Assembly: GCA_013297675.1 (NCBI GenBank) | Contig: JAAFHZ010000003.1 | Coordinates: 33,790 to 97,789 of the forward strand | Direction: 5' to 3' | Source of the DNA: Synechococcales cyanobacterium bin59.metabat.ball.084 | GTDB lineage: Bacteria; Cyanobacteriota; Cyanobacteriia; Cyanobacteriales; Chamaesiphonaceae | Length of the DNA: 64,000 bases | In this document: one piece after another, positions 49,798 through 58,000 of the stretch | Numbering within the stretch: the stretch's first letter is position 1 | Layout of the letters: each line of letters opens with the position of its first letter | Notes under the pieces: model-generated | Told to the model about the DNA's origin: nothing | The model's input: only the letters and a program-made list of their open reading frames with translations | Database searches by the model: none | Made by a program: the position numbers and the translations under genes

Positions 49798-51972
49798 ATG
49801 AATTACTCAATCGACCTTAAAGCCATCTACTCCAGTCCGGCAGAAACCACACCTAAAAATCTGCGCTTGCCACTAGGGTGGTCATTAGGTTGGCATCAGG
49901 TTGCAACCTTAGAAGCTCTGCGCAACCCAGAGATTGATGTGGTGATAAATACTGCAATGACCGGGGATGGCAAAAGCTTGGCTGCTCAGCTTGAATTACT
50001 TCAAGGAGAATGCACGGCGATCGCGTTATATCCCACCAACGAGTTAGCCAGAGATCAAGAATCTCAGACTCGCCAATATATTGCTGATTTTCAGCCTCCT
50101 AACAATCCGCGCGTAACTAGGTTGAGTGGTGCAGACCTGGAAATTTATGCTGAACAGGAGGGTCTGCGTAAACAAGCCGCTATTGCTACTCGAACTGGTC
50201 AGTCAGAAATTTTACTGACCAACCCTGATATTTTTCACTTTTTACATCGTGGTGCTTATACCTTTGCAGGTGATAGCCCAGATAAGCTCTGGGGAAGAAT
50301 TGATAAGGATTTTGACCTATTTATTTTTGATGAGTTTCATATTTATGCTGCGCCTCAAGTTGCCAGTGTGATCAACACTATGTTGTTGATCAAAGCCACT
50401 AATTGTACCAAAAAGTTTTTATTTCTATCGGCCACACCAGATCTACAACTACTCGATCGACTAAAAAAAGCTGGGTTTCGCTGCCATGTCATTGATCCCA
50501 ATGCCCAGCAAAAGTATCGATTTCCTAGCCAAATTGCAGAGCAACAGCAGCTTAAAGAAGCCGGTTGGCGACAAGTAGCGCGACAGATCCGACTTAACTT
50601 TATATCTCTGGAGTCCAGTCCCAAAGCCTCAGAAGCATGGCTAAAAGAAAATGCTGAGCAGATTCTAGACCATTTTCAGCAGCACCCTGGTAGCAAAGGA
50701 GCCATAATTCTCAATTCAATCGTGGCTGTAAAGCGATTGATGCCTTTTTTCCAAGAGCTGTTTCGCCCGCATGGGTTATCGGTAGGGGAAAACACTGGTT
50801 TGTCTGGTAAGACCGAGCGGAATCGATCTTTGGATGCTGACTTGGTTTTAGGGACTAGCACGATCGATGTGGGGGTAGATTTTAAGATAAATTTCCTGAT
50901 ATTTGAATCTGCTGATGCCGGAAACTTTGTGCAGCGGTTGGGTAGATTGGGGCGGCATGATGGCTGGATACGTGATGGGGAAAAAGTTTTGTTTGATGGT
51001 TTTACGGCTTATGCTTTGATGCCTAACTTTTTACTGGAGCGGTTATTTTTAGGCGAAGATCCGCCATTGGTTGCTGGAGAAAGCTATGAGCGTCCTTTCT
51101 TTAATATTGCCATCAAAGAAAAGTATCGAGTGATCAATGATTTCAATGGCTATTACAAGCGTTGGGGTGCAGTACAGTCACTTAAACTCTGTCGTGACTT
51201 AAATAACAAAACGATTAAGCAGCAATATGCGGGCAGTGTTGAGGAGTTTCAGTCGGCTTGTGAGCTGGTGTTTGATACAAGTCTCAAACAGGTGGCTGGT
51301 CGAGTGCGGGGGTGGGCGCAAGATTGGCAGAAGTTATCTGGGCAAAAAGATGGGAATCCGATCGCCGAGGATGCTTGCAGTTTTCGAGGCTCTAGTGGTT
51401 TGCAGTGCGGTATTTATGATGAGACAGAATCTAATGAGGCTGATCGATATAAAACCTATGATTTGCCGGGGATTCTGGGCAATTTGGAGATTGAGCTGTG
51501 GACAGAGGCGGCGTTTATGAGGTCGATCGAGGCCACTGTTCAACGGACTGGGCAACCGATCGCAAAAGGGCGCTTTAAGCATTGCTTGGCTTTTATGAAG
51601 TTGAGGGCATATCGAGAAGAGCGGTTGAATTGGCAGTTGCAGTTTCCGGGCAAGCTGGAGCCGATTGCTGATGCTTGGCAGGTGCAGGTATTAAAGGGTT
51701 TGGAGGTTTGGCAGCCAAATAATCCTTGGGCAACCGAGATTAATAAAAAGCTTCGCAGTCAGGCGCTGGTGAGCTACGTGCTGAATCGTCCGGTGGCGGA
51801 GGTGCGCCAGCGATTGCGACTGCCGATGCACTTTCAGATTTACCCGATCGGTGACAGTTCCAGTTTTCATGAAGCTGCGACTTACTCGGTGGCTTTTGGC
51901 CAGAGTGCGCTGCTGTTGGATACTTTGGCTTATTGGCTCAAAGGCAAAGGAGGCGAAATATGGATCGCTTAG
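49798..51972 (+). CDS. cas3': Cas3' helicase, type I-D
   Basis: This 724-residue superfamily 2 helicase unwinds target DNA for the type I-D interference complex. Motif I is TAMTGDGKSLAAQ near residue 60, motif II is FIFDEFHIYA near 180, and motif VI is NFVQRLGRLGRHDG near 380. There is no HD nuclease domain, as expected for type I-D, where HD belongs to Cas10d. I chose the start MNYSID at 49798. The frame is open further upstream to an ATG at 49708, but that extension is TnpB debris. GAGGAGG at 49776-49782 may serve as ribosome site, with an in-frame TTG at 49789 as alternative start. Unlike the usual order, cas10d is 3 kb away. Confidence 0.92.
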   Translation: MNYSIDLKAIYSSPAETTPKNLRLPLGWSLGWHQVATLEALRNPEIDVVINTAMTGDGKSLAAQLELLQGECTAIALYPTNELARDQESQTRQYIADFQPPNNPRVTRLSGADLEIYAEQEGLRKQAAIATRTGQSEILLTNPDIFHFLHRGAYTFAGDSPDKLWGRIDKDFDLFIFDEFHIYAAPQVASVINTMLLIKATNCTKKFLFLSATPDLQLLDRLKKAGFRCHVIDPNAQQKYRFPSQIAEQQQLKEAGWRQVARQIRLNFISLESSPKASEAWLKENAEQILDHFQQHPGSKGAIILNSIVAVKRLMPFFQELFRPHGLSVGENTGLSGKTERNRSLDADLVLGTSTIDVGVDFKINFLIFESADAGNFVQRLGRLGRHDGWIRDGEKVLFDGFTAYALMPNFLLERLFLGEDPPLVAGESYERPFFNIAIKEKYRVINDFNGYYKRWGAVQSLKLCRDLNNKTIKQQYAGSVEEFQSACELVFDTSLKQVAGRVRGWAQDWQKLSGQKDGNPIAEDACSFRGSSGLQCGIYDETESNEADRYKTYDLPGILGNLEIELWTEAAFMRSIEATVQRTGQPIAKGRFKHCLAFMKLRAYREERLNWQLQFPGKLEPIADAWQVQVLKGLEVWQPNNPWATEINKKLRSQALVSYVLNRPVAEVRQRLRLPMHFQIYPIGDSSSFHEAATYSVAFGQSALLLDTLAYWLKGKGGEIWIA

Positions 51973-51993
51973 TTTCTATCCCTGATAGGGATT
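51972..51993 (-). repeat. Degenerate CRISPR repeat 2 (3'-hairpin side)
   Basis: It matches the repeat's last 22 nt with one change (ATAGAAAC for ATTGAAAC) and keeps the ATCCCT/AGGGAT stem. It starts at the last base of the cas3' stop codon. The repeat's first 15 nt are not recognisable. Confidence 0.8.
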
Positions 51994-52044
51994 TTACTAG
52001 GTTTACTAGTTGAGGGCATTATAATTCAAACATAAGAGAATGAA

Positions 52045-52068
52045 GTTTCAATCCCTAAAGTAAGGATT
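52045..52068 (-). repeat. Degenerate CRISPR repeat 1 (5'-handle side of the crRNA-like RNA)
   Basis: Its last 12 nt on the minus strand, AGGGATTGAAAC, are identical to the 3' end of the array repeat. The 5' side keeps AATCC, and the middle is changed. A Cas6 cut here would leave the normal 8-nt handle ATTGAAAC on the guide. Confidence 0.75.
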
Positions 52069-52074
52069 AAAAGG

Positions 52075-52105
52075 CTAATAACTGATGCCTTAGCCCTCAA
52101 GTCAA
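52075..52105 (-). promoter_or_regulatory. Candidate promoter of the crRNA-like RNA
   Basis: On the minus strand TTGACT (52105-52100) is followed after 18 nt by TTATTA (52081-52076), or after 19 nt by TATTAG. Transcription would start a few bases later, at the edge of the first degenerate repeat. The -35 is good and the -10 is poor. Confidence 0.4.
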
Positions 52106-52175
52106 AATTGTACAACAATCATAATGAAATCTCGTGGAACTTCTCGGTTTTCAAAAGAAAGAGCATTTTAAAATG

Positions 52176-52193
52176 GTCTTCATACTCTTATGT
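52176..52193 (+). promoter_or_regulatory. Predicted target site of the crRNA-like RNA: GTC PAM plus 15-nt seed match
   Basis: GTC at 52176-52178 is followed by TTCATACTCTTATGT (52179-52193). Compared with guide positions 1-15 the only difference is A for T at position 6. In type I effectors every sixth guide base is flipped out and need not pair. Complementarity stops after position 15, which fits binding without cleavage. The site overlaps the -35 region of the promoter at 52179-52209. Confidence 0.7.
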
Positions 52194-52209
52194 AAATTTC
52201 TGCTATAGT
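52179..52209 (+). promoter_or_regulatory. Candidate promoter reading towards the small ORF, parA-HEPN and cas10d
   Basis: An extended -10 (TGC then TATAGT at 52204-52209) has TTCATA at 52179-52184 as a weak -35 with 19-nt spacing. The array leader uses a similar extended -10 (TGC then TATATT at 63637-63642). A second AT-rich box, TATAAAAT, lies near 52237. Confidence 0.45.
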
Positions 52210-52306
52210 GTTCAAAGAGGTATCAACCACCAAAGGTATAAAATTCAGCCATGTTGTCTGGTAAATTCTTAACCTGACTTCACTTCAAGATAAAATACCC
52301 CAAAAA

Positions 52307-52567
52307 TTGATGCATAGTCCACTAGTATTTAAGGTCAAAGCCATGAAAGGAGTAATCCGTAAGCATTCATCTTCTACTCACCAAGTTATTTACTCTGAGG
52401 CTGATAAAAAATCTTCAGAGGACTTATTCTTCAAATCGGGTAAATTCTTTGCTGGACATTCAAGATTGTCTATAGGAACAATGATATCCATTGGGTTGTT
52501 TATTCTATTGATACAGCTTACTCAGCATGGAATCGCGATTACGCTATCTATCAATTCTTTGAGATGA
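52307..52567 (+). CDS. Small single-span membrane protein, unknown
   Basis: This 86-codon frame (or 74 codons from the ATG at 52343) has a basic, polar N-terminal half. A strong hydrophobic helix follows near the end (LSIGTMISIGLFILLIQL), then a short tail. I recognise no family. The helix region has a faint resemblance to Hli proteins (SRLSIGTM... against GRLAMLGF), which may be chance. It is the first frame after the promoter overlapped by the predicted crRNA-like target, so a small membrane toxin or regulator is possible. No clear ribosome site decides the start. Confidence 0.4.
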   Translation: MMHSPLVFKVKAMKGVIRKHSSSTHQVIYSEADKKSSEDLFFKSGKFFAGHSRLSIGTMISIGLFILLIQLTQHGIAITLSINSLR

Positions 52568-52620
52568 ATCTAAGGATAGCAACTTAAATCAGGACAAAAA
52601 CTCCAAAGATAGCATTGAAA

Positions 52621-52778
52621 GACCCTCATCCCCCAACCCCTTCTCCCAAGGCGGGAGAAGGGGAGCCGGAGCACAAAGCAAAGTCTCTTGTCTTAAGTCC
52701 TCTACTTGGGAAAACTCCAAGACCGGATTTTGCGCTTCCCCTTTCCCCTTGTGGGAAAGGGCTGGAGTGAGGGGGTCT
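52621..52778. repeat. Palindromic intergenic element, about 158 bp
   Basis: The left part (GACCCTCATCCCCCAACCCC, then CTCCCAAGGCGGGAG) and the right part (ending GGCTGGAGTGAGGGGGTC) are imperfect inverted copies. Each also contains its own small hairpin. This is the common cyanobacterial C-rich/G-rich palindromic repeat, probably a non-autonomous mobile or folded intergenic element. It separates the small ORF from the YhcG fragment. Confidence 0.7.
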
Positions 52779-52855
52779 CAATTTTTCCCAGCTTAAGTTG
52801 TTACCAGAATCTAAAACTAAAATGATGATCGGTGAATTGATTTTATTGGAGAAAT

Positions 52856-53275
52856 ATGAAAGTAGAAACTCTTCCAAATAAGACAGGTGGTCAAGTTTGC
52901 CTTATTGGTCGTCATTACCCCTTGAAAATAGGCAATCGTAGATTTCATATTAATGCACTTTTGTATCATCGGGGACTACGTTGCTTGATAGCTATCGAAA
53001 TAAAAAATGGCAAATTCAAACCAGAATATGTAGGGAAAATGCAATTTTATCTAGCAGCTTTAGATGATCTGGAAAGAGTAGAGGGTGAAAATCCTTCGAT
53101 CGGCATTATTCTTTGTAAATCAAAAGATCGGACTATCGTTGAATATACCTTGCGTGACTCCAATAGGCCGATCGGGGTTGCGACATATCAAAGTGTTTCC
53201 AATCTGCCAAAGGATTTATCTGGAAAGCTCCCCAGCCCCGAGCAAATTGCTAAACTACTAGACTACATTGAATAA
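52856..53275 (+). pseudogene. YhcG/DUF1016 nuclease C-terminal fragment
   Basis: These 139 residues match only the C-terminal PD-(D/E)xK nuclease part of YhcG (DUF1016) proteins, which are usually about 350 residues: ALLYHRGLRCLIAIEIKNGKFKPEYVGKMQFYLAALDD, then PSIGIILCKSKDRTIVEYTLRD and GVATYQ. The N-terminal DNA-binding part is missing. The catalytic Asp normally in the ID-LLFYH strand is Asn here (HINALLYH), while the E-I-K pair is kept. It does have a plausible start and ribosome site (GGAG before ATG), so a short product may be made, but nuclease activity is doubtful. Confidence 0.75.
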
Positions 53276-53307
53276 CTGCAAATTTTCCTTTATTTACCAG
53301 AGGTTTT

Positions 53308-54339
53308 ATGACCAAGAGAATAGTTTTTTTCAATCACAAAGGAGGTGTTAGTAAAACCACCTCTGTTTATAATATTGGCTGGATGCTGTCAAAAGAGCAC
53401 AACGTTTTAGTCGTAGATGCTGATCCACAATGCAATTTATCCAGCTTAATTTTAGGGGAAGGTTTTGATCAGTACTATACAAATGAATCTACCAAACATC
53501 AAAATATTAAAGATGGTGTCCAGGTAGCATTTACTGGTAAGCCATTCCCAATTAAAGCCGTGGACTGTTTTTCACCCACAAGGGCTACTTCCCTGCATTT
53601 ACTTGCTGGGCACCCCAACTTATCGGAATATGATGCAGCATTAACATTTGCACAGAATTCTAATAACGCTATTACAACATTACAAAATTTACCAGGCGCT
53701 TTTTCTGAACTAATTAAGCTTACCGAAGAAAAGTATGATATTGAGTATACTTTGATAGATTTGAACCCTGGGCTAAGTGCAATTAATCAAAATTTGTTTT
53801 TATCGGCTCATGCTTTTATTCTGCCCACCAATCCAGATCCATTTTCTATTATGGCAATTGATGCTCTCAAGAATATTTTACCAAAATGGGTTGCATGGAA
53901 AAAGAATTCTATTCAAATCTTTGATGATACAGCATATCCATTATTACCAGGAGAGCCTAAATTTATTGGCACATTAATTCAGCGATTCAATATTCGGAAT
54001 GGAAAGGCTGCAAAACCATATAGAGACAATATTGCTGAAATCAAAAGTAAGATCAGAGAAGATTTCTTTGATTCTATTTCTCAGTCTGGTATGACATTGA
54101 ATCATGAACAATACAAAGAAACATTTGTTGAAAATGGTTACTGCCTCAGTGAAATACCGGATTTTCAAGGACTATTACCAAAATCTTATGATGTAGGAGT
54201 ACCTGTCTTTGATTTGTCAGATAGTGAAATCAATGAAAGTGGGTTCGTTTTAACTGGACTAATCAACAAAAGGAATGAGTTCAATAAACAGTTTGAAGTT
54301 TTAAATGGGCAGATTATCAACTTATTAAGCTATGCGTAA
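53308..54339 (+). CDS. ParA/MinD-like ATPase
   Basis: This 343-residue ParA-type protein has a deviant Walker A (NHKGGVSKTT near residue 10), VVDADPQCNLSSL for the second motif, and TLIDLNPGLSAIN for Walker B. It is longer than plasmid-partition ParA, with an extra C-terminal region (residues 200-343). No ParB gene or centromere-like repeats are nearby. Its last 8 bp overlap the HEPN gene, so the two are made together, which suggests a two-component defence or toxin-type module and not partition. The gene looks clearly more AT-rich than the cas genes on either side. Confidence 0.85.
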   Translation: MTKRIVFFNHKGGVSKTTSVYNIGWMLSKEHNVLVVDADPQCNLSSLILGEGFDQYYTNESTKHQNIKDGVQVAFTGKPFPIKAVDCFSPTRATSLHLLAGHPNLSEYDAALTFAQNSNNAITTLQNLPGAFSELIKLTEEKYDIEYTLIDLNPGLSAINQNLFLSAHAFILPTNPDPFSIMAIDALKNILPKWVAWKKNSIQIFDDTAYPLLPGEPKFIGTLIQRFNIRNGKAAKPYRDNIAEIKSKIREDFFDSISQSGMTLNHEQYKETFVENGYCLSEIPDFQGLLPKSYDVGVPVFDLSDSEINESGFVLTGLINKRNEFNKQFEVLNGQIINLLSYA

Positions 54340-54940
54340 TTCACTAAATCTTTTTAGGTCAAATATTACAGAAGCACGTAATTTGACTGCGCTTTATGAT
54401 TACCTAGAGGTCTCGATGAAATCTCCGTTATCCTTTGACGATTTATTACGATCGCAGATTGTCTATTCTGTCAGTGCCTTTGACAAGCTGATTCATGACA
54501 TTATCCGTATTGGCATGGTAGAGATCTTTGTCGGGAGAAGATTACCAACTCCTGCATACCTAGCCGAATCAATATCAATTTCAATTCATAATGAATTAAT
54601 TACAGCTACGATTCCTCCTCCAGCATATATATTTGAACAAGCAATTTTTCGCAAGCTTAAAACTGTCTCCTATCAAGAGCCAGGTAAAATAGCAGAGGGA
54701 TTAAGCTACATATGGGAAGAGAAACAAAAATGGCAAAAGATTTCTGCTGAAATTGGTCTAAATGATAAAGATGTCAAAACACAACTGAAGTTAATTGCCA
54801 ATAGAAGAAATACAATTGTTCATGAATCTGATATTGATATATCATCGAATTCCAAATATCCGATCGACAAAAATGATTGCAAAGCTATTACAGACTTTCT
54901 GGAACAATGTGGAGAAGCTATTGTTAGCTTAATAATTTAA
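54332..54940 (+). CDS. HEPN-domain protein (RiboL-PSP-HEPN/MAE_28990-like)
   Basis: This 202-residue helical protein has a HEPN ribonuclease signature near its C-terminus (NRRNTIVHESDI, an R-x4-H motif). The N-terminal half (YDYLEVSMKSPLSFDDLLRSQIVYSVSAFDKLIHD) matches the layout of the MAE_28990/RiboL-PSP-HEPN family. Such proteins are candidate RNases in toxin and defence systems. It overlaps the parA-like gene by 8 bp and ends 60 bp before cas10d, so read-through into cas10d is likely. The R-x4-H residues look intact. Confidence 0.8.
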   Translation: MRNSLNLFRSNITEARNLTALYDYLEVSMKSPLSFDDLLRSQIVYSVSAFDKLIHDIIRIGMVEIFVGRRLPTPAYLAESISISIHNELITATIPPPAYIFEQAIFRKLKTVSYQEPGKIAEGLSYIWEEKQKWQKISAEIGLNDKDVKTQLKLIANRRNTIVHESDIDISSNSKYPIDKNDCKAITDFLEQCGEAIVSLII

Positions 54941-55000
54941 GTGCAATTTCAGCCGATCTATGGCGCATCAGTAAACCAATTAAAATATTGATTAAATATC

Positions 55001-58000
55001 ATGAGTGATGATCTAGATTATTTAGAAGACGATGATTTGGGATTGGAGACAGCAGCCGATCGCTCTCTACCCACTGTAAAACGTGAGCTACTGACCCTCA
55101 AGTTACTGCGTAACGCCATTCAGTCCCAGCATCCCAATGATGCAGTGATGCAAGACTTCGCCGAATATGTATTACCAAATCTGCTGCGCTTGGCGATCGG
55201 GGTAACAGCCAAAGGCGGTAACTTCTTTGATGAACTAGACCAAAAAAATGCGGCTGCTGGCAAAGCCCCAGTCCGCAGAGACAATGCCGCTGACCAATCA
55301 CTAAGTACCCATCTACTTAATGGTTTGTTTCCAGCTAACTTGATCGAGCAGCGACTGGAATTACTGGATACCACCATTCAGCGAGAAGTAACGAATTATC
55401 CTTTGCGACGACGGTTATTGATAGCTGGATTTATTCTGCATGATTTTGAAAAATTCAAGTATGACTATTTCCATAGAATCTCCCAAAAATACAAAGATCT
55501 CCAAAACGACAAAGACGAGCAGATCCGAGATCTATCGATCGCCGAGCATCGAGAAATTTTGATCCCTATTGTCACGGAACTACAGCTCGATCGATTCATA
55601 TCCCCTGATGATCCAGAAGCGTGGATTGAATACATTGACGACCTGCTCTGCTTGGCTTACAACGCCCAACGGCGCTGGGGCACCAACTGGAATTTTTCGA
55701 GCTTTGATGGTCTGAATCCTAAACTCAAAGATCGAGTGCTGGGCTGCTTGGCAGACCTAACTTGTTTAGCAGATTCTCTGGCTTCGATCGTCAAACATCC
55801 CTACGATGCCGAAAACTATCGATTGAATGATTATCTGGGTAGACTCAGCGATCGACAGCTTAAGTTTACGTATCACAGCATCTCTGAAAACAGGGGAGTG
55901 TTGACCAACGTAGTAAATAATGCGCTGGTAGATGCCCACACCAGCCTCAATATACCAGAGTGCAAATATTATGAGCCACTGTTGTACTTACCTACAGGAG
56001 TGATTTACATAGCCCTCAAAGATGCTCCAACCATCGATCCAGCCAGCCTACCAGAACGAGTCGTAAACAGTATCAAAGAACTTTGTGCTGGACAACTTAG
56101 CCAGCGGCAGACCGGTTTTGGCCGGGATGGTAAGGGTATGAAATATGCTGATTACTATAATTTGTTTTTCACTGATGTTGAACTAATGAAAGTGGCTTTA
56201 GATGCTACTTTACGGATTCTGCGTGACGGCAAGGATTCGGTTGCCGGTAGTCGTAGCGAAAACCTAGTGAAGTTCCAGCAGCAGAATGTATTGCCTAGTA
56301 ACTATGATTTTAAATTTGCTGACGACTTGCGGATCGATCGAATCGCAGAATTTGGGGATGTGATCAGTCGCAAAATCTGGGGTGAGCGATTGCTGAAGAT
56401 TGAATCTCTACGCAAACAAGATAAAAAGCTAGCAGCACCAGCAGAACTGGAGTTGATTCACAAAGTAGCTGAGTTTTGGGGACTGAAAGACTGCTCTCCA
56501 GCCATCCGCGAAATTCAGCAAATTAATGAATCGCTAAAATCCCTGAAAATCAAAGGGAATACTGGTGGTGTGCCTTATGAGTGGTACTATCTGGCTGCTC
56601 AATATTTAAAACAACATCCCGGCATCGAAAGCGTTCGGGAGACAGGTTTACAAGCCATCGAATATGTGGCCGGATTAATTCAGCCCATCGTTGATCGATA
56701 TCCAATGGCTGATGGCTGGGATGATATTCGGCAGTGGTGCGATCGGGTGGTGATGTTGCCTGGAGGTCAATTTTCTGGCGATAATGCGGATATTTTCCTG
56801 AAAGAATTATCCAATTACAACAATGCTAAAAAAGCTGGGCGGGGGAGACAGCTAATTTGCTCGATTTCCCACTCCGCTTATACCGTCACCGAACAGATGG
56901 AATCCGCTGTCCTGTTCACTCCCCAGGTTTATACCAATAAGCAAATGCTGAATGGTTCTAATGCCAAACGCAATATTTCTAGTATTGCTGGCATTGAGAT
57001 GATGCTGCGGCAAATTTTAATGAACCAGACCCAAGCCGTAGGCAAACGTTTTGAAGATAGTAAGTATCGCTACTTATATTTTTACCCCACCTATTACTTC
57101 ACCCCCGAAACCAATAAATTCTTACAGCAAGCCTACAGTGGTATTGCTCAAACCCGCTTCGACACTAGCATTCGCAATCATTTCATTACCAAGGAGTTAG
57201 ATGCAGATTTTGGCCGTGGTCAATATCAAAGCGTCGATGCTTTTTTAATTGATGATGATTTGGCCAGATGTAAAGCACTAGATGAAGATGATGACGACTA
57301 TAAACGCGATACGGGAGTACCCGTCCGGCGGGATCGAACCTTCAAGCTGTCTTACCCTGACGATAAACCACTAACCTTCTACTTCATGGCACTGCCACCG
57401 GGCAAAGACCCCACTGATACAGAGTCTTGGATTATGCCAGCTTGGTTAGCCCTAGCTTTTCCGATGATCTTAGATGTGAAAACAGTGGTTTCAGAATCAC
57501 CAATTCCACCATTTAACGACGGTGCCGAGTTTGAGGAAAGCGTCTTTATTGATAGTGCTCCCCAAGCTCTGCGTACCTTGCTGGGTAAAGATCGCTTTCG
57601 GCTTGATCATATTTTATCAAGCTGGAAAACTCCCAATGGCATTAGCCGAGCGGCTCCTTTGAATACTCTGACTGCGGCCTATGCCATTCATCTGGATGTC
57701 AATGCCAAGCAGAGTAAAAGTGGCTATGACCCCAACTGGGGCAAGCTTACAGAGCTAGCTAAAGACCTGGATACGAGTCCTTTGTACGTCTGTTTTTACC
57801 TCATTAAGTGGGCACGCGGACAAAAGACTGAGGTGCCCGGAACGAAAAAAATGAAGCTATATATTCATTGTTTCTATCCTTGCTTTGACCCTTATGTTGA
57901 ATTCGACCCTCAACTGGAAACCTTAATTGTGAAAGACCCTGAGAAATCCCCCATGCATCATCCTCAAAGATTAACCGAGTTGTATCGTAAGTTTTATCGT

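Larger units (their letters stand above)
51972..52068 (-). ncRNA. Candidate crRNA-like regulatory RNA (CreR/CreA type) of the I-D system
   Basis: On the minus strand two degenerate copies of the array repeat flank a guide-length segment. The upstream copy (52068-52045) keeps the exact 5'-handle sequence ATTGAAAC and the AATCC/GGATT stem. The downstream copy (51993-51972) matches the repeat's last 22 nt at 21 positions and keeps the full hairpin. Their GAAAC ends are 73 nt apart, identical to the first repeat-spacer period of the real array (63713 to 63786). The guide segment is 52044-52009 (36 nt), starting TTCATTCTCTTATGT. Guide positions 1-15 match 52179-52193 at 14 of 15, with the mismatch at position 6, next to a GTC PAM. 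This is the form of Cas-regulating RNAs known from other subtypes. Function is inferred. Confidence 0.75.

Noticed and set aside
53308..54339. Plasmid partition (ParA) role
   Set aside because: No ParB-like gene or centromere repeats nearby, an extra C-terminal region, and overlap with a HEPN gene point elsewhere. It cannot be fully excluded.
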